DNA from: Bacteroidota bacterium
GTDB lineage: Bacteria > Bacteroidota > Bacteroidia > Chitinophagales > UBA10324
Direction of reading: 5' to 3'
NCBI GenBank assembly: GCA_014190575.1
Contig: BJGQ01000003.1
Span: 62,001 to 126,000, forward strand
Length of the DNA stretch: 64,000 nucleotides
Part shown: positions 26,668-35,723 of the stretch, in pieces
Layout: every line of letters begins with the position of its first letter
How positions within the stretch are numbered: position 1 is the first letter of the stretch
Position numbers and translations under genes: made by a program
Notes under the pieces: model-generated
What the model saw: the letters and a program-made list of their open reading frames with translations, nothing else
What the model was told of the DNA's origin: nothing
Databases searched by the model: none

Positions 26668-27179
26668 TTAGTTCTGATTTTAATTGCAATAACAATACAA
26701 CCAACCATTGCAGCCAACAATAACAAACTCACGGCCTCAAAAGGAAGAAGATAACTTCCACTGCCTGTACTTAACAAAGCACGACCTACATCAGCAACCT
26801 GCATAGTATGATTCAATCCATCACCTGTTTGTTCAAATGAATATCTGTTTAGTAATGAAAAAACAAATGCAAATCCAGCAAAGCATCCGGTGAAAGCAAA
26901 TGCTTCGCGAATGCTGACAGGTTCTTCAATCGTATGTCCAGGATTGTGTGTAAGGAAAATTGAAAAAATTATCAGCACCACAATTCCACCGACATACACA
27001 ATTGTTTGCACCGCAGCTATGAATTCGTAATGCATCCAGTAATACAAAGCAGCAATTCCAATGAGTGAAACAAGCAAAGCAATAGCCGCACGAAATATTT
27101 TTCTTGCGGTCACAGCCAATAATGCTCCTCCAAGAATCATTGATGCTATTATGTAAAACCAGATCTGATATGCTGTCAT
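26664..27179 (-). CDS. nuoJ: NADH-quinone oxidoreductase subunit J
   Basis: A 171-residue membrane subunit of complex I with five predicted segments. The pi-bulge segment AVQTIVYVGGIVVLIIFSIFL (here 58-78) is the family hallmark. The frame is open from a TTG at 27188, but the ATG at 27179 (MTAYQIWFY) leaves a one-base gap to the nuoI stop and is the better start. Confidence 0.94.
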   Translation of the reverse strand: MTAYQIWFYIIASMILGGALLAVTARKIFRAAIALLVSLIGIAALYYWMHYEFIAAVQTIVYVGGIVVLIIFSIFLTHNPGHTIEEPVSIREAFAFTGCFAGFAFVFSLLNRYSFEQTGDGLNHTMQVADVGRALLSTGSGSYLLPFEAVSLLLLAAMVGCIVIAIKIRTK

Positions 27180-27180
27180 A

Positions 27181-27657
27181 TTATTCAACCCCGGCCATTA
27201 TTTTACTTTCTGGCTTATTTAAGACTTTTAACAATTTAGTACGATCAAAAACGCTATGCTCAAAATTATTTGCCATAATAATAGCATCACTAGGGCAACT
27301 GATAATGCACAAATTACACATAGTGCAGGTATCTAAATGATAAACAAAAGTGTCAATGGCTTTTTTCTTTTTACCTTCTTCGTTAATTATAAATTTTGTA
27401 AGAATTTTTATTGAACCATTCGGACAAGCTAACTCACACGCAGTGCATCCAGTGCAGCGATGTTCGTTGCTTTCATTATGTGGCATTACCACTTCGCCGC
27501 GAAAACGCTCTGCTAATTTTAGTGTACCACGATTATTTGGATATTCTTGAGTTAATGAATCACCTCGGCGTACAAAGTAAAGTCCGGTTAAACGCATACC
27601 TGCGGCCAATGATTTTAATCCTTTATAAATATTTTCAAAATAATTGCCGAGTGTCAT
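27181..27657 (-). CDS. nuoI: NADH-quinone oxidoreductase subunit I
   Basis: A 158-residue peripheral subunit with two [4Fe-4S] clusters (N6a, N6b). The two binding motifs are CTGCTACELACP and CTMCNLCIISCP. It passes electrons from the NADH module towards the quinone site. The N-terminus has the basic amphipathic region typical of the family. It lies 89 bases after nuoH; that gap holds a dispersed repeat. Confidence 0.95.
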   Translation of the reverse strand: MTLGNYFENIYKGLKSLAAGMRLTGLYFVRRGDSLTQEYPNNRGTLKLAERFRGEVVMPHNESNEHRCTGCTACELACPNGSIKILTKFIINEEGKKKKAIDTFVYHLDTCTMCNLCIISCPSDAIIMANNFEHSVFDRTKLLKVLNKPESKIMAGVE

Positions 27658-27722
27658 GTTTTTGTTATCGAGGTTCCAGTTTGTTGTTTATAGTTTATTG
27701 TAACTGAATTTAATTTTTCACT

Positions 27723-27744
27723 TTTTCACTTTTAGTTTTTCATT
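27723..27744. repeat. Copy 1 of a 22-nt exact dispersed repeat
   Basis: The 22 bases here, containing CACTTTTAGTTTTTCATT, recur exactly and in the same orientation at 40262-40283. Both copies lie in intergenic DNA and are preceded by further TTCAC words. This copy interrupts the nuoH-nuoI spacer within an operon. Confidence 0.7.
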
Positions 27745-27746
27745 AT

Positions 27747-28835
27747 TTAAAAATGCCAACCTAAAATATTCATTAATGCTATTGCCAATAAATTCACCAT
27801 GCTTATTGGTAATAAGTATTTCCATTCTAAATCCAACAATTGGTCAACACGCAATCTTGGGAAAGTCCAGCGGAACCACATGATGATGAATATGATAAAA
27901 AAAGTTTTTCCGAAAAACCACAAGGGGGAAGGAATGTAATCCATAACATTGTTAAAGGCTGTCCAATGACCAATATGTAAGGGCATCCATCCACCAAGAA
28001 ATAAAGTTGCGGCCATTGCACACAAAACAAACATGTTGATGTACTCCGCTAAAAAAAACATGGCGAACTTCATTCCTGAATATTCAGTATGAAATCCTGC
28101 GGTGAGTTCTGATTCTGCTTCGGCTAAATCAAAGGGAGCGCGATTTAATTCAGCGGTTGCAGCAATAATAAAAATTACAAAAGCAATAATCACAGGAATG
28201 TGTCCTTTAAAAATCCACCAACCATCAGTCTGAGAATTTACAATTTCACTTATTTGCATACTACCTGAAAGTACAACGATGCTGATGATGCAAAGTCCCG
28301 CGCTCAATTCATAACTTACTATTTGCGCACCGCTGCGCATTGCACCGAGCATTGAATATTTATTGTTGCTGCTCCATCCGGCAATTAAAATACCTATAAC
28401 ACCGAGCGAAGTAATACTTGTTATATATAGTACGCCAATATTTAAATCCCATAACACTAAACCATTTCCAAATGCAATGGGTGCAAGAGCCATCATGCAA
28501 GTACTTAATACAACATACGGAGCGAGGTTGAACATTAATTTATCTGCGCCATCAGGAGTGATTCCTTCTTTCAAAACTAATTTTAAAACATCGGCAACTA
28601 CTTGTCCGGTTCCATAAATTCCAACACGATTTGGTCCAAGCCGTAATTGCATATAAGCAGCAACTTTCCGTTCTAAATAAATTAGCACCATTGCCAGCAC
28701 TGCAACAAAAGTGATTACAAGTAAACCTGCTACAATTAATTCTGTAGTTAATACAATTCCATCCGACAAATGAGTCGAAAGAAAATTATGAAATTTATCA
28801 GTGAGTGAAGTGAAATTATAGATGCTTAAAATCAT
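27747..28835 (-). CDS. nuoH: NADH-quinone oxidoreductase subunit H
   Basis: A 362-residue membrane subunit with eight segments at the quinone-binding end of complex I. Hallmarks are ERKVAAYMQLRLGPNRVG (about 53-70), LNRAPFDLAEAESELTAGFHTEYSG, and the Trp/Arg-rich C-terminal RWTFPRLRVDQLL. The frame is open to a TTG at 28844, but ATG 28835 (MILSIYN) is the natural start. It is the first nuo gene here; nuoA-G are not in the window. Confidence 0.96.
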   Translation of the reverse strand: MILSIYNFTSLTDKFHNFLSTHLSDGIVLTTELIVAGLLVITFVAVLAMVLIYLERKVAAYMQLRLGPNRVGIYGTGQVVADVLKLVLKEGITPDGADKLMFNLAPYVVLSTCMMALAPIAFGNGLVLWDLNIGVLYITSITSLGVIGILIAGWSSNNKYSMLGAMRSGAQIVSYELSAGLCIISIVVLSGSMQISEIVNSQTDGWWIFKGHIPVIIAFVIFIIAATAELNRAPFDLAEAESELTAGFHTEYSGMKFAMFFLAEYINMFVLCAMAATLFLGGWMPLHIGHWTAFNNVMDYIPSPLWFFGKTFFIIFIIMWFRWTFPRLRVDQLLDLEWKYLLPISMVNLLAIALMNILGWHF

Positions 28836-28969
28836 CGCAGTCAAATATGCACTTGAAAAATTAAATTTACTATGCCTTTATAATTTGAAGTGTTGAAAAG
28901 AAAATATTTTTCAATCAATCAAATAATTCTTCAAATAGAAATTCAATAAAATTTATAACCAAAAAAAAG

Positions 28970-29422
28970 CTAAATAATTTTTTTAACTTTTATAGCATTC
29001 AATCCCTTCGGACCGTTTTCAGTTTCAAAAGTTACTTTGTCATTTTCTTTTATCGGTGCTTCTAACTGACTGTTGTGAACGAAAATACTTTCTTCGGAAG
29101 AAACATCTTTTATAAATCCAAAACCCTTTTCAGTATTAAAGAATGAAACAATACCAGTTCTTTTGGATAGCAACTCTCTGGCTTCTTGTTTAGGCACACC
29201 AATCTGAATATCTTCAACTGAAATTTTTCTTTTTTTCATTGGATCGGGCGGAGTGGAAGATATATTTCCATACTCATCAACATACGCCATCATTTCATCT
29301 AATGATTTTCCTTTAGTCGCATTGGCTTTGCGCTCTTGCATTTTCTCAGCTTTTTCCTGACGCTGTTTGCGTTTGTTTTTTTCTTTGTCTTTCTTACCGA
29401 ATGTTTCTTGCGATTTCGCCAT
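28970..29422 (-). CDS. Cold-shock domain protein with long basic N-terminal extension
   Basis: A 150-residue nucleic-acid-binding protein. Residues about 87-150 are a cold-shock domain with RNP1 KGFGFI and RNP2 SIFVHNS, a five-stranded barrel that binds single-stranded RNA or DNA. The first 40 residues are almost all Lys, Glu, Arg and Gln (KKDKEKNKRKQRQEK) and probably disordered. Residues 40-85 hold DEMMAYVDEYGNISS and a Pro-rich piece. This extended form is common in Bacteroidota. It is a single gene on the minus strand. Confidence 0.88.
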   Translation of the reverse strand: MAKSQETFGKKDKEKNKRKQRQEKAEKMQERKANATKGKSLDEMMAYVDEYGNISSTPPDPMKKRKISVEDIQIGVPKQEARELLSKRTGIVSFFNTEKGFGFIKDVSSEESIFVHNSQLEAPIKENDKVTFETENGPKGLNAIKVKKII

Positions 29423-29653
29423 ATTTTTCTTACTTGAATTATTTTGTTTGCGACAAAGGTCAACTATTATTGCCGTATTTGTATGAATTGATAGTCAACA
29501 TTTTTCTTTGTTGAAAAAACTTAAAACCATTTCAAAAAAACGAGAATAAAATAATCCTTAATAATAATCGGAGTAAAAAAATAATCTTCAATAATTTTTT
29601 AATCACTACGCATGTTTTGTTCTAAATTCACCACCTTACAGTTTAACTTCTGA

Positions 29654-31756
29654 ATGTTAAGGAATACAAAAGCCATTTTATCATTTGCAACACTAAGCCT
29701 TTTGATTGTTGCTATTTCCTGTAAAAAAAATAATGAAGTAAGGCCATCATGGGAAACTTCCATGTTAGTTCCCATTCTAAATTCAAATCTCAATCTTGGA
29801 AATATTGTTGGTGATACCATTATTCAAACCAACAGCGATAACAGTTTGCAGTTGGTTTATGAAAGCAATTTATACAGTTTAAAACCTGGCGATGGCGCAT
29901 TTCAGATCCCTGATACTATTGTAAAAGGAACTTACAATTTAACAAATCTTGCTTTGGCAAATCAGGCGATCGTTTATAATCTTTCACTTGGACAAGCAGC
30001 GCAGCAAATGGGTCCGCAAGGGCAATTCATTATTTCGAGTAATGGTACAATGGCTTCTATTCCTGCCATCAACAATCAATCCTCAGGTGATAATGATGTG
30101 AATGCAACACAATTTTTTCAAACAGCCATTCTTCAACATGGTTTTTTAGACATCACAATTTTTAATGGTTTTCCTATTGATATCAGCAACATTCAGTTTC
30201 AAATAAAAAATAAAGTAAGCGGAACAATTGTAGCGGATACTTTTTTTACTAATATAAATTCAGGAAGCACATCCACAAAAAGGGTTGATCTAAGTGGTAA
30301 AACAGTTGAAGGTACATTAGTGTTTAAAATTATTGATTTAGATAGTCCGGGTAGTGCAACCGCAGTTTTAATTGATACTACCGATGCTTTAATAATGACC
30401 ATGCAAGTAACTGAAATGGTTGTGACTTCGGCCACAGCAATTTTTCCATCACAGGATATTATCAATCAGGATCAGGAAACAATTTACAATTTGAGTGGTG
30501 GTGCAAAACTGAAATTCATAAATGTTCATAGTGGGAAATTGCAGATGACTGTTCATAGTGCAATTAAACAACTGGTTCATTTCAATTATGGTTTTCCTGG
30601 AGCAACTGATCAGTTTGGTGGATCAATAAACTTAACATCTGATTTACCACCTGCACCTGTTGGAGGGTTAAGCTCACTTACAAAAGAATATGATTTGGCT
30701 GGATACAGATTAGACCTAACTGGTTTAAATCATACTTCTTTCAATTCATTTGTCAATCACATTGCTGCCTCTATTGATTCAACAGGGCAAGTGCAAACTC
30801 TTTCGTTTGCCGATAGTATTTATATTGATTATGGGTTGGTTGATATTATTCCGGAATACATTGAAGGATTTTTAGGCCAACAGATTTTAACACTTGGACC
30901 AGAAGAAGTGAATTTCGATTTGTTTAAAAATATTCAAAGCGGAAGCATTTCATTGGAAGATGTAAATGTTGGAATTGATATTGAAAACGGTGTTGGGGTA
31001 AATGCAAGATTAAATTTATATGAACTCACAGCGGTTAATTCAAAAAAGAATCAATCAGTTTCGTTAACAAACTCATTGATAAATTCTCCGCAAAACTTAG
31101 CAGGAGCAACTGATCCGCCACTCACTCCATCATTGCTTTCATTCTTGTTAAATACAAGTAACAGCAATATAAAAAATTTAGTGGAAGTGCTCCCCGATAA
31201 AATGAAATACAAAATTGATTTGTTTATTAATCCGAATGGAAACACCAGTAACTACAATGATTTTGCTTACTACAATAGTCCGTTGAATGTGAATCTTAAT
31301 ATTAATATGCCACTTTCATTACAAGCCGATGGTTTGGTTTTTCAGGATACTGTGGCTTTTGATTTATCTAATGCAAGCGCAAAAGGATTAGATGCAATTA
31401 AAGATGGTGTGTTTTCAGTGTTTGCCGATAATGGATTTCCATTGCAGGCCAGTTTGCAATTGTATTTATATGATGAGTGGGGTGGATTTTTAGATAGTTT
31501 AATTGTTGCGCCTCATACAATTTTAGCTGCGCCTCTTAATAGTAATTGTAAAGTATCAGAAATAATGCGTTCGACTTTACAAGTACTGGCTGATGCAAAC
31601 AAAATGAATAAGATACGCAATGCAAAAAAAGCTGTGGTGCGTGCAGTATTTGACACCAAGTCAACCACACCTTGCGGAATTTATACTAAAATTTACAGCA
31701 CTTATAATCTTTCAGTTAAACTCACCGGAAGATTCACCTACCTCATTGGCCAATGA
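29654..31756 (+). CDS. Large hypothetical lipoprotein
   Basis: A 700-residue predicted lipoprotein with lipobox VAISC near residue 23 followed by KKNNE. The remainder is beta-rich and resembles a chain of immunoglobulin-like or adhesin-like domains (repeated patterns such as FNGFPIDISNIQFQIKN and LNINMPLSLQADGLVF). No enzyme motif is seen. Its stop overlaps the start of the next gene (ATGA at 31753-31756), which encodes a likely outer-membrane barrel, so the pair is probably functionally linked at the cell surface. Confidence 0.75.
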   Translation: MLRNTKAILSFATLSLLIVAISCKKNNEVRPSWETSMLVPILNSNLNLGNIVGDTIIQTNSDNSLQLVYESNLYSLKPGDGAFQIPDTIVKGTYNLTNLALANQAIVYNLSLGQAAQQMGPQGQFIISSNGTMASIPAINNQSSGDNDVNATQFFQTAILQHGFLDITIFNGFPIDISNIQFQIKNKVSGTIVADTFFTNINSGSTSTKRVDLSGKTVEGTLVFKIIDLDSPGSATAVLIDTTDALIMTMQVTEMVVTSATAIFPSQDIINQDQETIYNLSGGAKLKFINVHSGKLQMTVHSAIKQLVHFNYGFPGATDQFGGSINLTSDLPPAPVGGLSSLTKEYDLAGYRLDLTGLNHTSFNSFVNHIAASIDSTGQVQTLSFADSIYIDYGLVDIIPEYIEGFLGQQILTLGPEEVNFDLFKNIQSGSISLEDVNVGIDIENGVGVNARLNLYELTAVNSKKNQSVSLTNSLINSPQNLAGATDPPLTPSLLSFLLNTSNSNIKNLVEVLPDKMKYKIDLFINPNGNTSNYNDFAYYNSPLNVNLNINMPLSLQADGLVFQDTVAFDLSNASAKGLDAIKDGVFSVFADNGFPLQASLQLYLYDEWGGFLDSLIVAPHTILAAPLNSNCKVSEIMRSTLQVLADANKMNKIRNAKKAVVRAVFDTKSTTPCGIYTKIYSTYNLSVKLTGRFTYLIGQ

Positions 31757-33087
31757 TTTATAAAATGAAAATTATTTTTTTTCAATCAGTTCTTTTATCC
31801 TTCCTTTTTCACTTTTCACTTTTTACTGCATCAGCTCAATCTGATTCAACAGATACTCAGATAAAAATTGCTCATCTTAAAAATCCGTTTGATGGTTTGC
31901 ATTGGATGGGGCGGGTCAATCATTTTTCTATAAACCCAGATTCAAACCAAACAGTAATATTTACATCAGGAGGAGTATTTCTAAATAGTAACACACTTCC
32001 TTTTTCATTTTCAAAAAAAATATTGCAAAGCGGATTTTTAAATAATGAAATAAAAAACAATGCTGAATTCTATACACACAATCTGAATGGCGCAGCGGCA
32101 GGGTATAAATACGGCACAGGATTTTGTAAAAGAGGGAAAAAAAATTCAATTGGGTTGGCTTTAAGTGATGAATCAATTTCCATTATTAATTATCGCCGCG
32201 ATTTATTCAATTTAGTTTTTTTTGGAAATGCTCAATATGAAAATGATACTGCTTATTTGCGAGGAAGTGGTTTGGCAAATCAGGATTTTCATCGTGTGCG
32301 ATTTATTTTTTCCAGCAAATCAGGAAGTGCTGATTCATGCTGGCAGATAAATGCTTCGATTAGTTATTTACAAGGTTATCATGTTAATTTATTTAATGTC
32401 GGAAAAACAAAATTGTATACCGCACCAATGGGAGAATATTTATGGTTGCAATCACAATTCATTTATCAAACAAATGATACTTCAAATTCAGGTTCATTTG
32501 CATTTAACGGAAATGGAATTGCTGCTGATGTATGCATTGCTTTTCCTGCAGGTAAATCTCAATTGATGGTTGCCATAAACGATGCCGGGTTTATTTACTG
32601 GAATAAAAAATCTTTATTTTATGGAATGGATACAACGATTCAATTCGATGGAATTGAATTGGAAAATATTTTATCCAATTCGGGGTCAACAATAAGCAAT
32701 ATAAATACTGATACAATTTTAAATTATCTTGGAGTAAAACAAACAAAGTATGCATTCAATCTAAACCTGCCATTGCGTTTCACTTTTGCATGGAACCGTA
32801 TGGTTATGAATAATAAAATTGATTTGAACGCAGGATTCAGCTTTTTACCTCAATATGAAAACTTTCCGATGTTTTTCGCATCCTCAACATTCAACTTTAA
32901 AAATTTTTACCCATCTGTTTCAGTTTCCTATGGAGGATTGCAATCATTTAATATGGGAATTAATCTGGAAGGAAAAATTTGTGGTCATTTTAATTGGATG
33001 ATTGGCTCAGGACAAATATTATCTTGGTTAATGCCAAAACATTTAACAGGAATAGATATGTATTCTCAACTTTCCTATTCTTTTTAA
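31753..33087 (+). CDS. Outer-membrane beta-barrel protein (DUF5723-like)
   Basis: A 444-residue exported protein with a signal peptide ending TASAQ. It has alternating polar and aromatic strands to the end, closing YSQLSYSF with a C-terminal Phe, as outer-membrane barrels do. The pattern resembles DUF5723 proteins of Bacteroidota, but only weakly. Two starts are possible, ATG 31753 and ATG 31765; the first overlaps the upstream lipoprotein stop and is preferred. Confidence 0.7.
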   Translation: MIYKMKIIFFQSVLLSFLFHFSLFTASAQSDSTDTQIKIAHLKNPFDGLHWMGRVNHFSINPDSNQTVIFTSGGVFLNSNTLPFSFSKKILQSGFLNNEIKNNAEFYTHNLNGAAAGYKYGTGFCKRGKKNSIGLALSDESISIINYRRDLFNLVFFGNAQYENDTAYLRGSGLANQDFHRVRFIFSSKSGSADSCWQINASISYLQGYHVNLFNVGKTKLYTAPMGEYLWLQSQFIYQTNDTSNSGSFAFNGNGIAADVCIAFPAGKSQLMVAINDAGFIYWNKKSLFYGMDTTIQFDGIELENILSNSGSTISNINTDTILNYLGVKQTKYAFNLNLPLRFTFAWNRMVMNNKIDLNAGFSFLPQYENFPMFFASSTFNFKNFYPSVSVSYGGLQSFNMGINLEGKICGHFNWMIGSGQILSWLMPKHLTGIDMYSQLSYSF

Positions 33088-33107
33088 AGAAGAAAATAAC
33101 TGGTTTT

Positions 33108-33123
33108 AAATCAGAAATTAAAT
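33108..33123. repeat. Copy 1 of a 16-nt exact repeat
   Basis: AAATCAGAAATTAAAT here is found again at 61021-61036. Both copies lie between the 3' ends of convergent genes. AT-rich words of this length can recur by chance, so the support is modest. Confidence 0.35.
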
Positions 33124-33135
33124 GAAGTTAATTTA

Positions 33136-34674
33136 TTAAAACGGCGAACCTTCATCGGGTTTGATATCCCAGTTTTTTGATTTCATAATTTGAACTGAAC
33201 CTTCTTCATTTTGCGCAAATCCTTCGCGTGTAACACCCGATGAGAATGGCGATACATTGTAATCTTCAAATTTTGCAAATCGATCAATGAATTTGAGTTG
33301 AACAGTTCCGAGCGCACCGTTACGATGTTTCTGCACTAATATTTCTGCCAGCCCATTGTATTGCTGCCCTGCTTCATCCTGACTCATATTATAATATTCA
33401 GGTCGCCAGATAAACATAACCATATCAGCATCCTGTTCAATAGCTCCAGATTCGCGTAGGTCACTCAGTTGCGGTTTCTTGCTGCCACCGCGGGTTTCCA
33501 CTGCACGGCTCAATTGCGAAAGTGCAATAACAGGAACACTCAATTCCTTTGCAATACTTTTAAGTGAGCGGGATATGGTACTTATTTCCTGTTCGCGGTT
33601 AAATGATTTATCGCCGGTGCCACCACTCATCAGTTGTAAATAATCAATCACGATGAGTTGAATATCATGCTGCATTTTTAAACGACGACACTTTGCACGC
33701 AACTCAAAAATATTTATAGCCGGAGTATCATCAATAAAAATCGGCGCGTCAGATAATTTTTCAATGTTCGCAGTCAATTGAGTCCATTCATATTCTTCTA
33801 AGTTCCCCTTGCGAAGTTTATCAGAAGGGATTTGCGTCTCCGCAGAAATCAATCGCGAAGTCAATTGCAGGTCACTCATCTCCAATGAAAAAAACGCAAC
33901 AGGTTTTTTAAAATCAACAGCCGCATTCCGTGCAAGAGAAAGTACGAAAGCAGTTTTACCCATACCTGGTCGAGCCGCAACAATTATCAAATCACTTTTT
34001 TGCCAGCCACCTGTAATTCTATCCAACTCAGTAAAGCCCGAAGGAACACCATTGAAATCAAGTTTATTATCGCGCAAGCTTTGCACCTGCTTGATATTTT
34101 TTGTAATGAGTTCAGAAATAGAACTGAAATTCCGACGAAGATTTTTATCGGTAATGTCATAAATATTTTTTTCTGCTTTATCCAGTAACTCCAGTACATC
34201 AGTCGTGTCTTCATACGAATCACGAATGATGAGTGAACTGATACGAATCAATTCGCGCTGAATAAATTTCTGACTGATAATGCGCGCATGATATTCCACA
34301 TTGGCTGCACTACCTACTCGATTGGTTAATTCGGCTACCGTAAATGCACCACCTACTTTTTCAATATCACCCTGCTTGCGCAACTCTTCAGTCACAGTTA
34401 AAATATCAACCGGCTGAGATCGATTGAATAAACTGAAAATTGCTTTGTAAATAAACTGATGTGCTTCAACATAAAAACTTTCCGGTTTCAGAATATCTAT
34501 CACTAATGCAACTGCATCTTTCTCAAGCATCATTGCGCCAAGAACCGCTTCTTCCAAGTCGCGCGCTTGCGGTTGTATGCGACCATACAACATTGCTGAT
34601 AAATCTGTTTCAGTATGTCGCTTGGAAATTACCCGTGGGCGTTCAATTTTTATTTCGTCGTTTGGCTCAGTCAT
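33136..34674 (-). CDS. dnaB: Replicative DNA helicase DnaB
   Basis: A 512-residue hexameric helicase that unwinds DNA at the replication fork. The N-terminal primase-interacting domain spans about 35-140 (QARDLEEAVLGAMML). The RecA-like domain has Walker A AARPGMGKT (233-241), Walker B LIVIDYLQLM (near 340), and QLSDLRESGAIEQDADMVMF. The length is typical. No intein is inserted at the P-loop. Confidence 0.97.
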   Translation of the reverse strand: MTEPNDEIKIERPRVISKRHTETDLSAMLYGRIQPQARDLEEAVLGAMMLEKDAVALVIDILKPESFYVEAHQFIYKAIFSLFNRSQPVDILTVTEELRKQGDIEKVGGAFTVAELTNRVGSAANVEYHARIISQKFIQRELIRISSLIIRDSYEDTTDVLELLDKAEKNIYDITDKNLRRNFSSISELITKNIKQVQSLRDNKLDFNGVPSGFTELDRITGGWQKSDLIIVAARPGMGKTAFVLSLARNAAVDFKKPVAFFSLEMSDLQLTSRLISAETQIPSDKLRKGNLEEYEWTQLTANIEKLSDAPIFIDDTPAINIFELRAKCRRLKMQHDIQLIVIDYLQLMSGGTGDKSFNREQEISTISRSLKSIAKELSVPVIALSQLSRAVETRGGSKKPQLSDLRESGAIEQDADMVMFIWRPEYYNMSQDEAGQQYNGLAEILVQKHRNGALGTVQLKFIDRFAKFEDYNVSPFSSGVTREGFAQNEEGSVQIMKSKNWDIKPDEGSPF

Positions 34675-34933
34675 TTTTTAAAGGGCGACAAGAATAGAAA
34701 ACATTCTTGGCTGTTTCCATAATTACAAAAAAATCCTGTGGACAAAAATCAGTTTCTCGTGGAGTGGATGTTGATAAAAAAATATTTGATGAAGTGGTGC
34801 AAAAATGAAATTAAAAAAGGATAGGAGTGTTCTGCTATGTACTTCGAATAAAATTGGTTATAGAAAATATTTTTATTCAGTAAAATAAATATTTTTCAGC
34901 AAAAAAATTTTGAAAAGAAAATTTTAAATAATC

Positions 34934-35722
34934 TCAAATAGAAATTTTCCCCATTGCCACCATCTGGTCAACATGCGGTGTCGGACTGCCTCCGTATTTT
35001 TCTACTGTGATGGCAAATAATTCTGCTTCAGGTGCAGCTTTCAGATTTAATATTCCTGCAATGGGACTGAACGCACCAGCATCTAAAACATTGGTTCCTT
35101 TCAACGCCCACAATTGATATTGCAAACTGTCCGGTAGTTGCGGAAGATTTCCGGGGTCGAGCATAATGTGCTTGTTATCCATATCGTAATAAACCAGCAC
35201 CTGCATGCCCGGATGTTTTTCTGTTCCACTCAGTTTTACTTTCAAGGTGTTCATGCCGTTAATCATATCCATCGCTTCCTTTAGGTGCGATTGATTGGCA
35301 ATAACCACATCCATATTATTTTTTAAAGTATCGTACTGATTTTGTAACGAAGCCAATTCAGTTTTTGTTGAATTGAATTTTCCTGCAAAATAAAAAGCAG
35401 CAAAACTGCTGAGCATCAACAACACAACTGAAGCCGCAACTGCATACTGATAAAATTTATTATTGCTTCGTGTAATCGCAATTACTTTTTCTTTTGCCTC
35501 CGGTTGAATTACTTTCAATAAATTTTCTTTCACAAAAGCAGGAGGTGTAACAGCATGAAGCATCGCATATTTTTCCAGCGAAAGCTGAATGGCTTTCAAC
35601 TCAGCTGCAACTTCCGGAATTTTTTTCACCATCTGTTCCACTTCAGCGCTCCCGATATCGTCGAGTGCACCTGAGGCGTACAATTCCAGCATTCCGGATA
35701 CTATGTATTCTTTTGCTTCCAC
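34934..35722 (-). CDS. Anti-sigma factor of the RskA type
   Basis: A 262-residue bitopic membrane protein. The cytoplasmic N-terminal domain (about 1-75, LELYASGALDDIGSAEVE) should bind the sigma factor. One membrane segment lies at about 90-112 and is followed by a coiled coil. The periplasmic RskA C-terminal domain contains YQLWALKGTNVLDAGAF and FAITVEKYGGSPTPH. The start is GTG at 35722, one base after the sigma gene stop, so the two are translationally coupled. Confidence 0.88.
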   Translation of the reverse strand: MEAKEYIVSGMLELYASGALDDIGSAEVEQMVKKIPEVAAELKAIQLSLEKYAMLHAVTPPAFVKENLLKVIQPEAKEKVIAITRSNNKFYQYAVAASVVLLMLSSFAAFYFAGKFNSTKTELASLQNQYDTLKNNMDVVIANQSHLKEAMDMINGMNTLKVKLSGTEKHPGMQVLVYYDMDNKHIMLDPGNLPQLPDSLQYQLWALKGTNVLDAGAFSPIAGILNLKAAPEAELFAITVEKYGGSPTPHVDQMVAMGKISI

Positions 35723-35723
35723 T

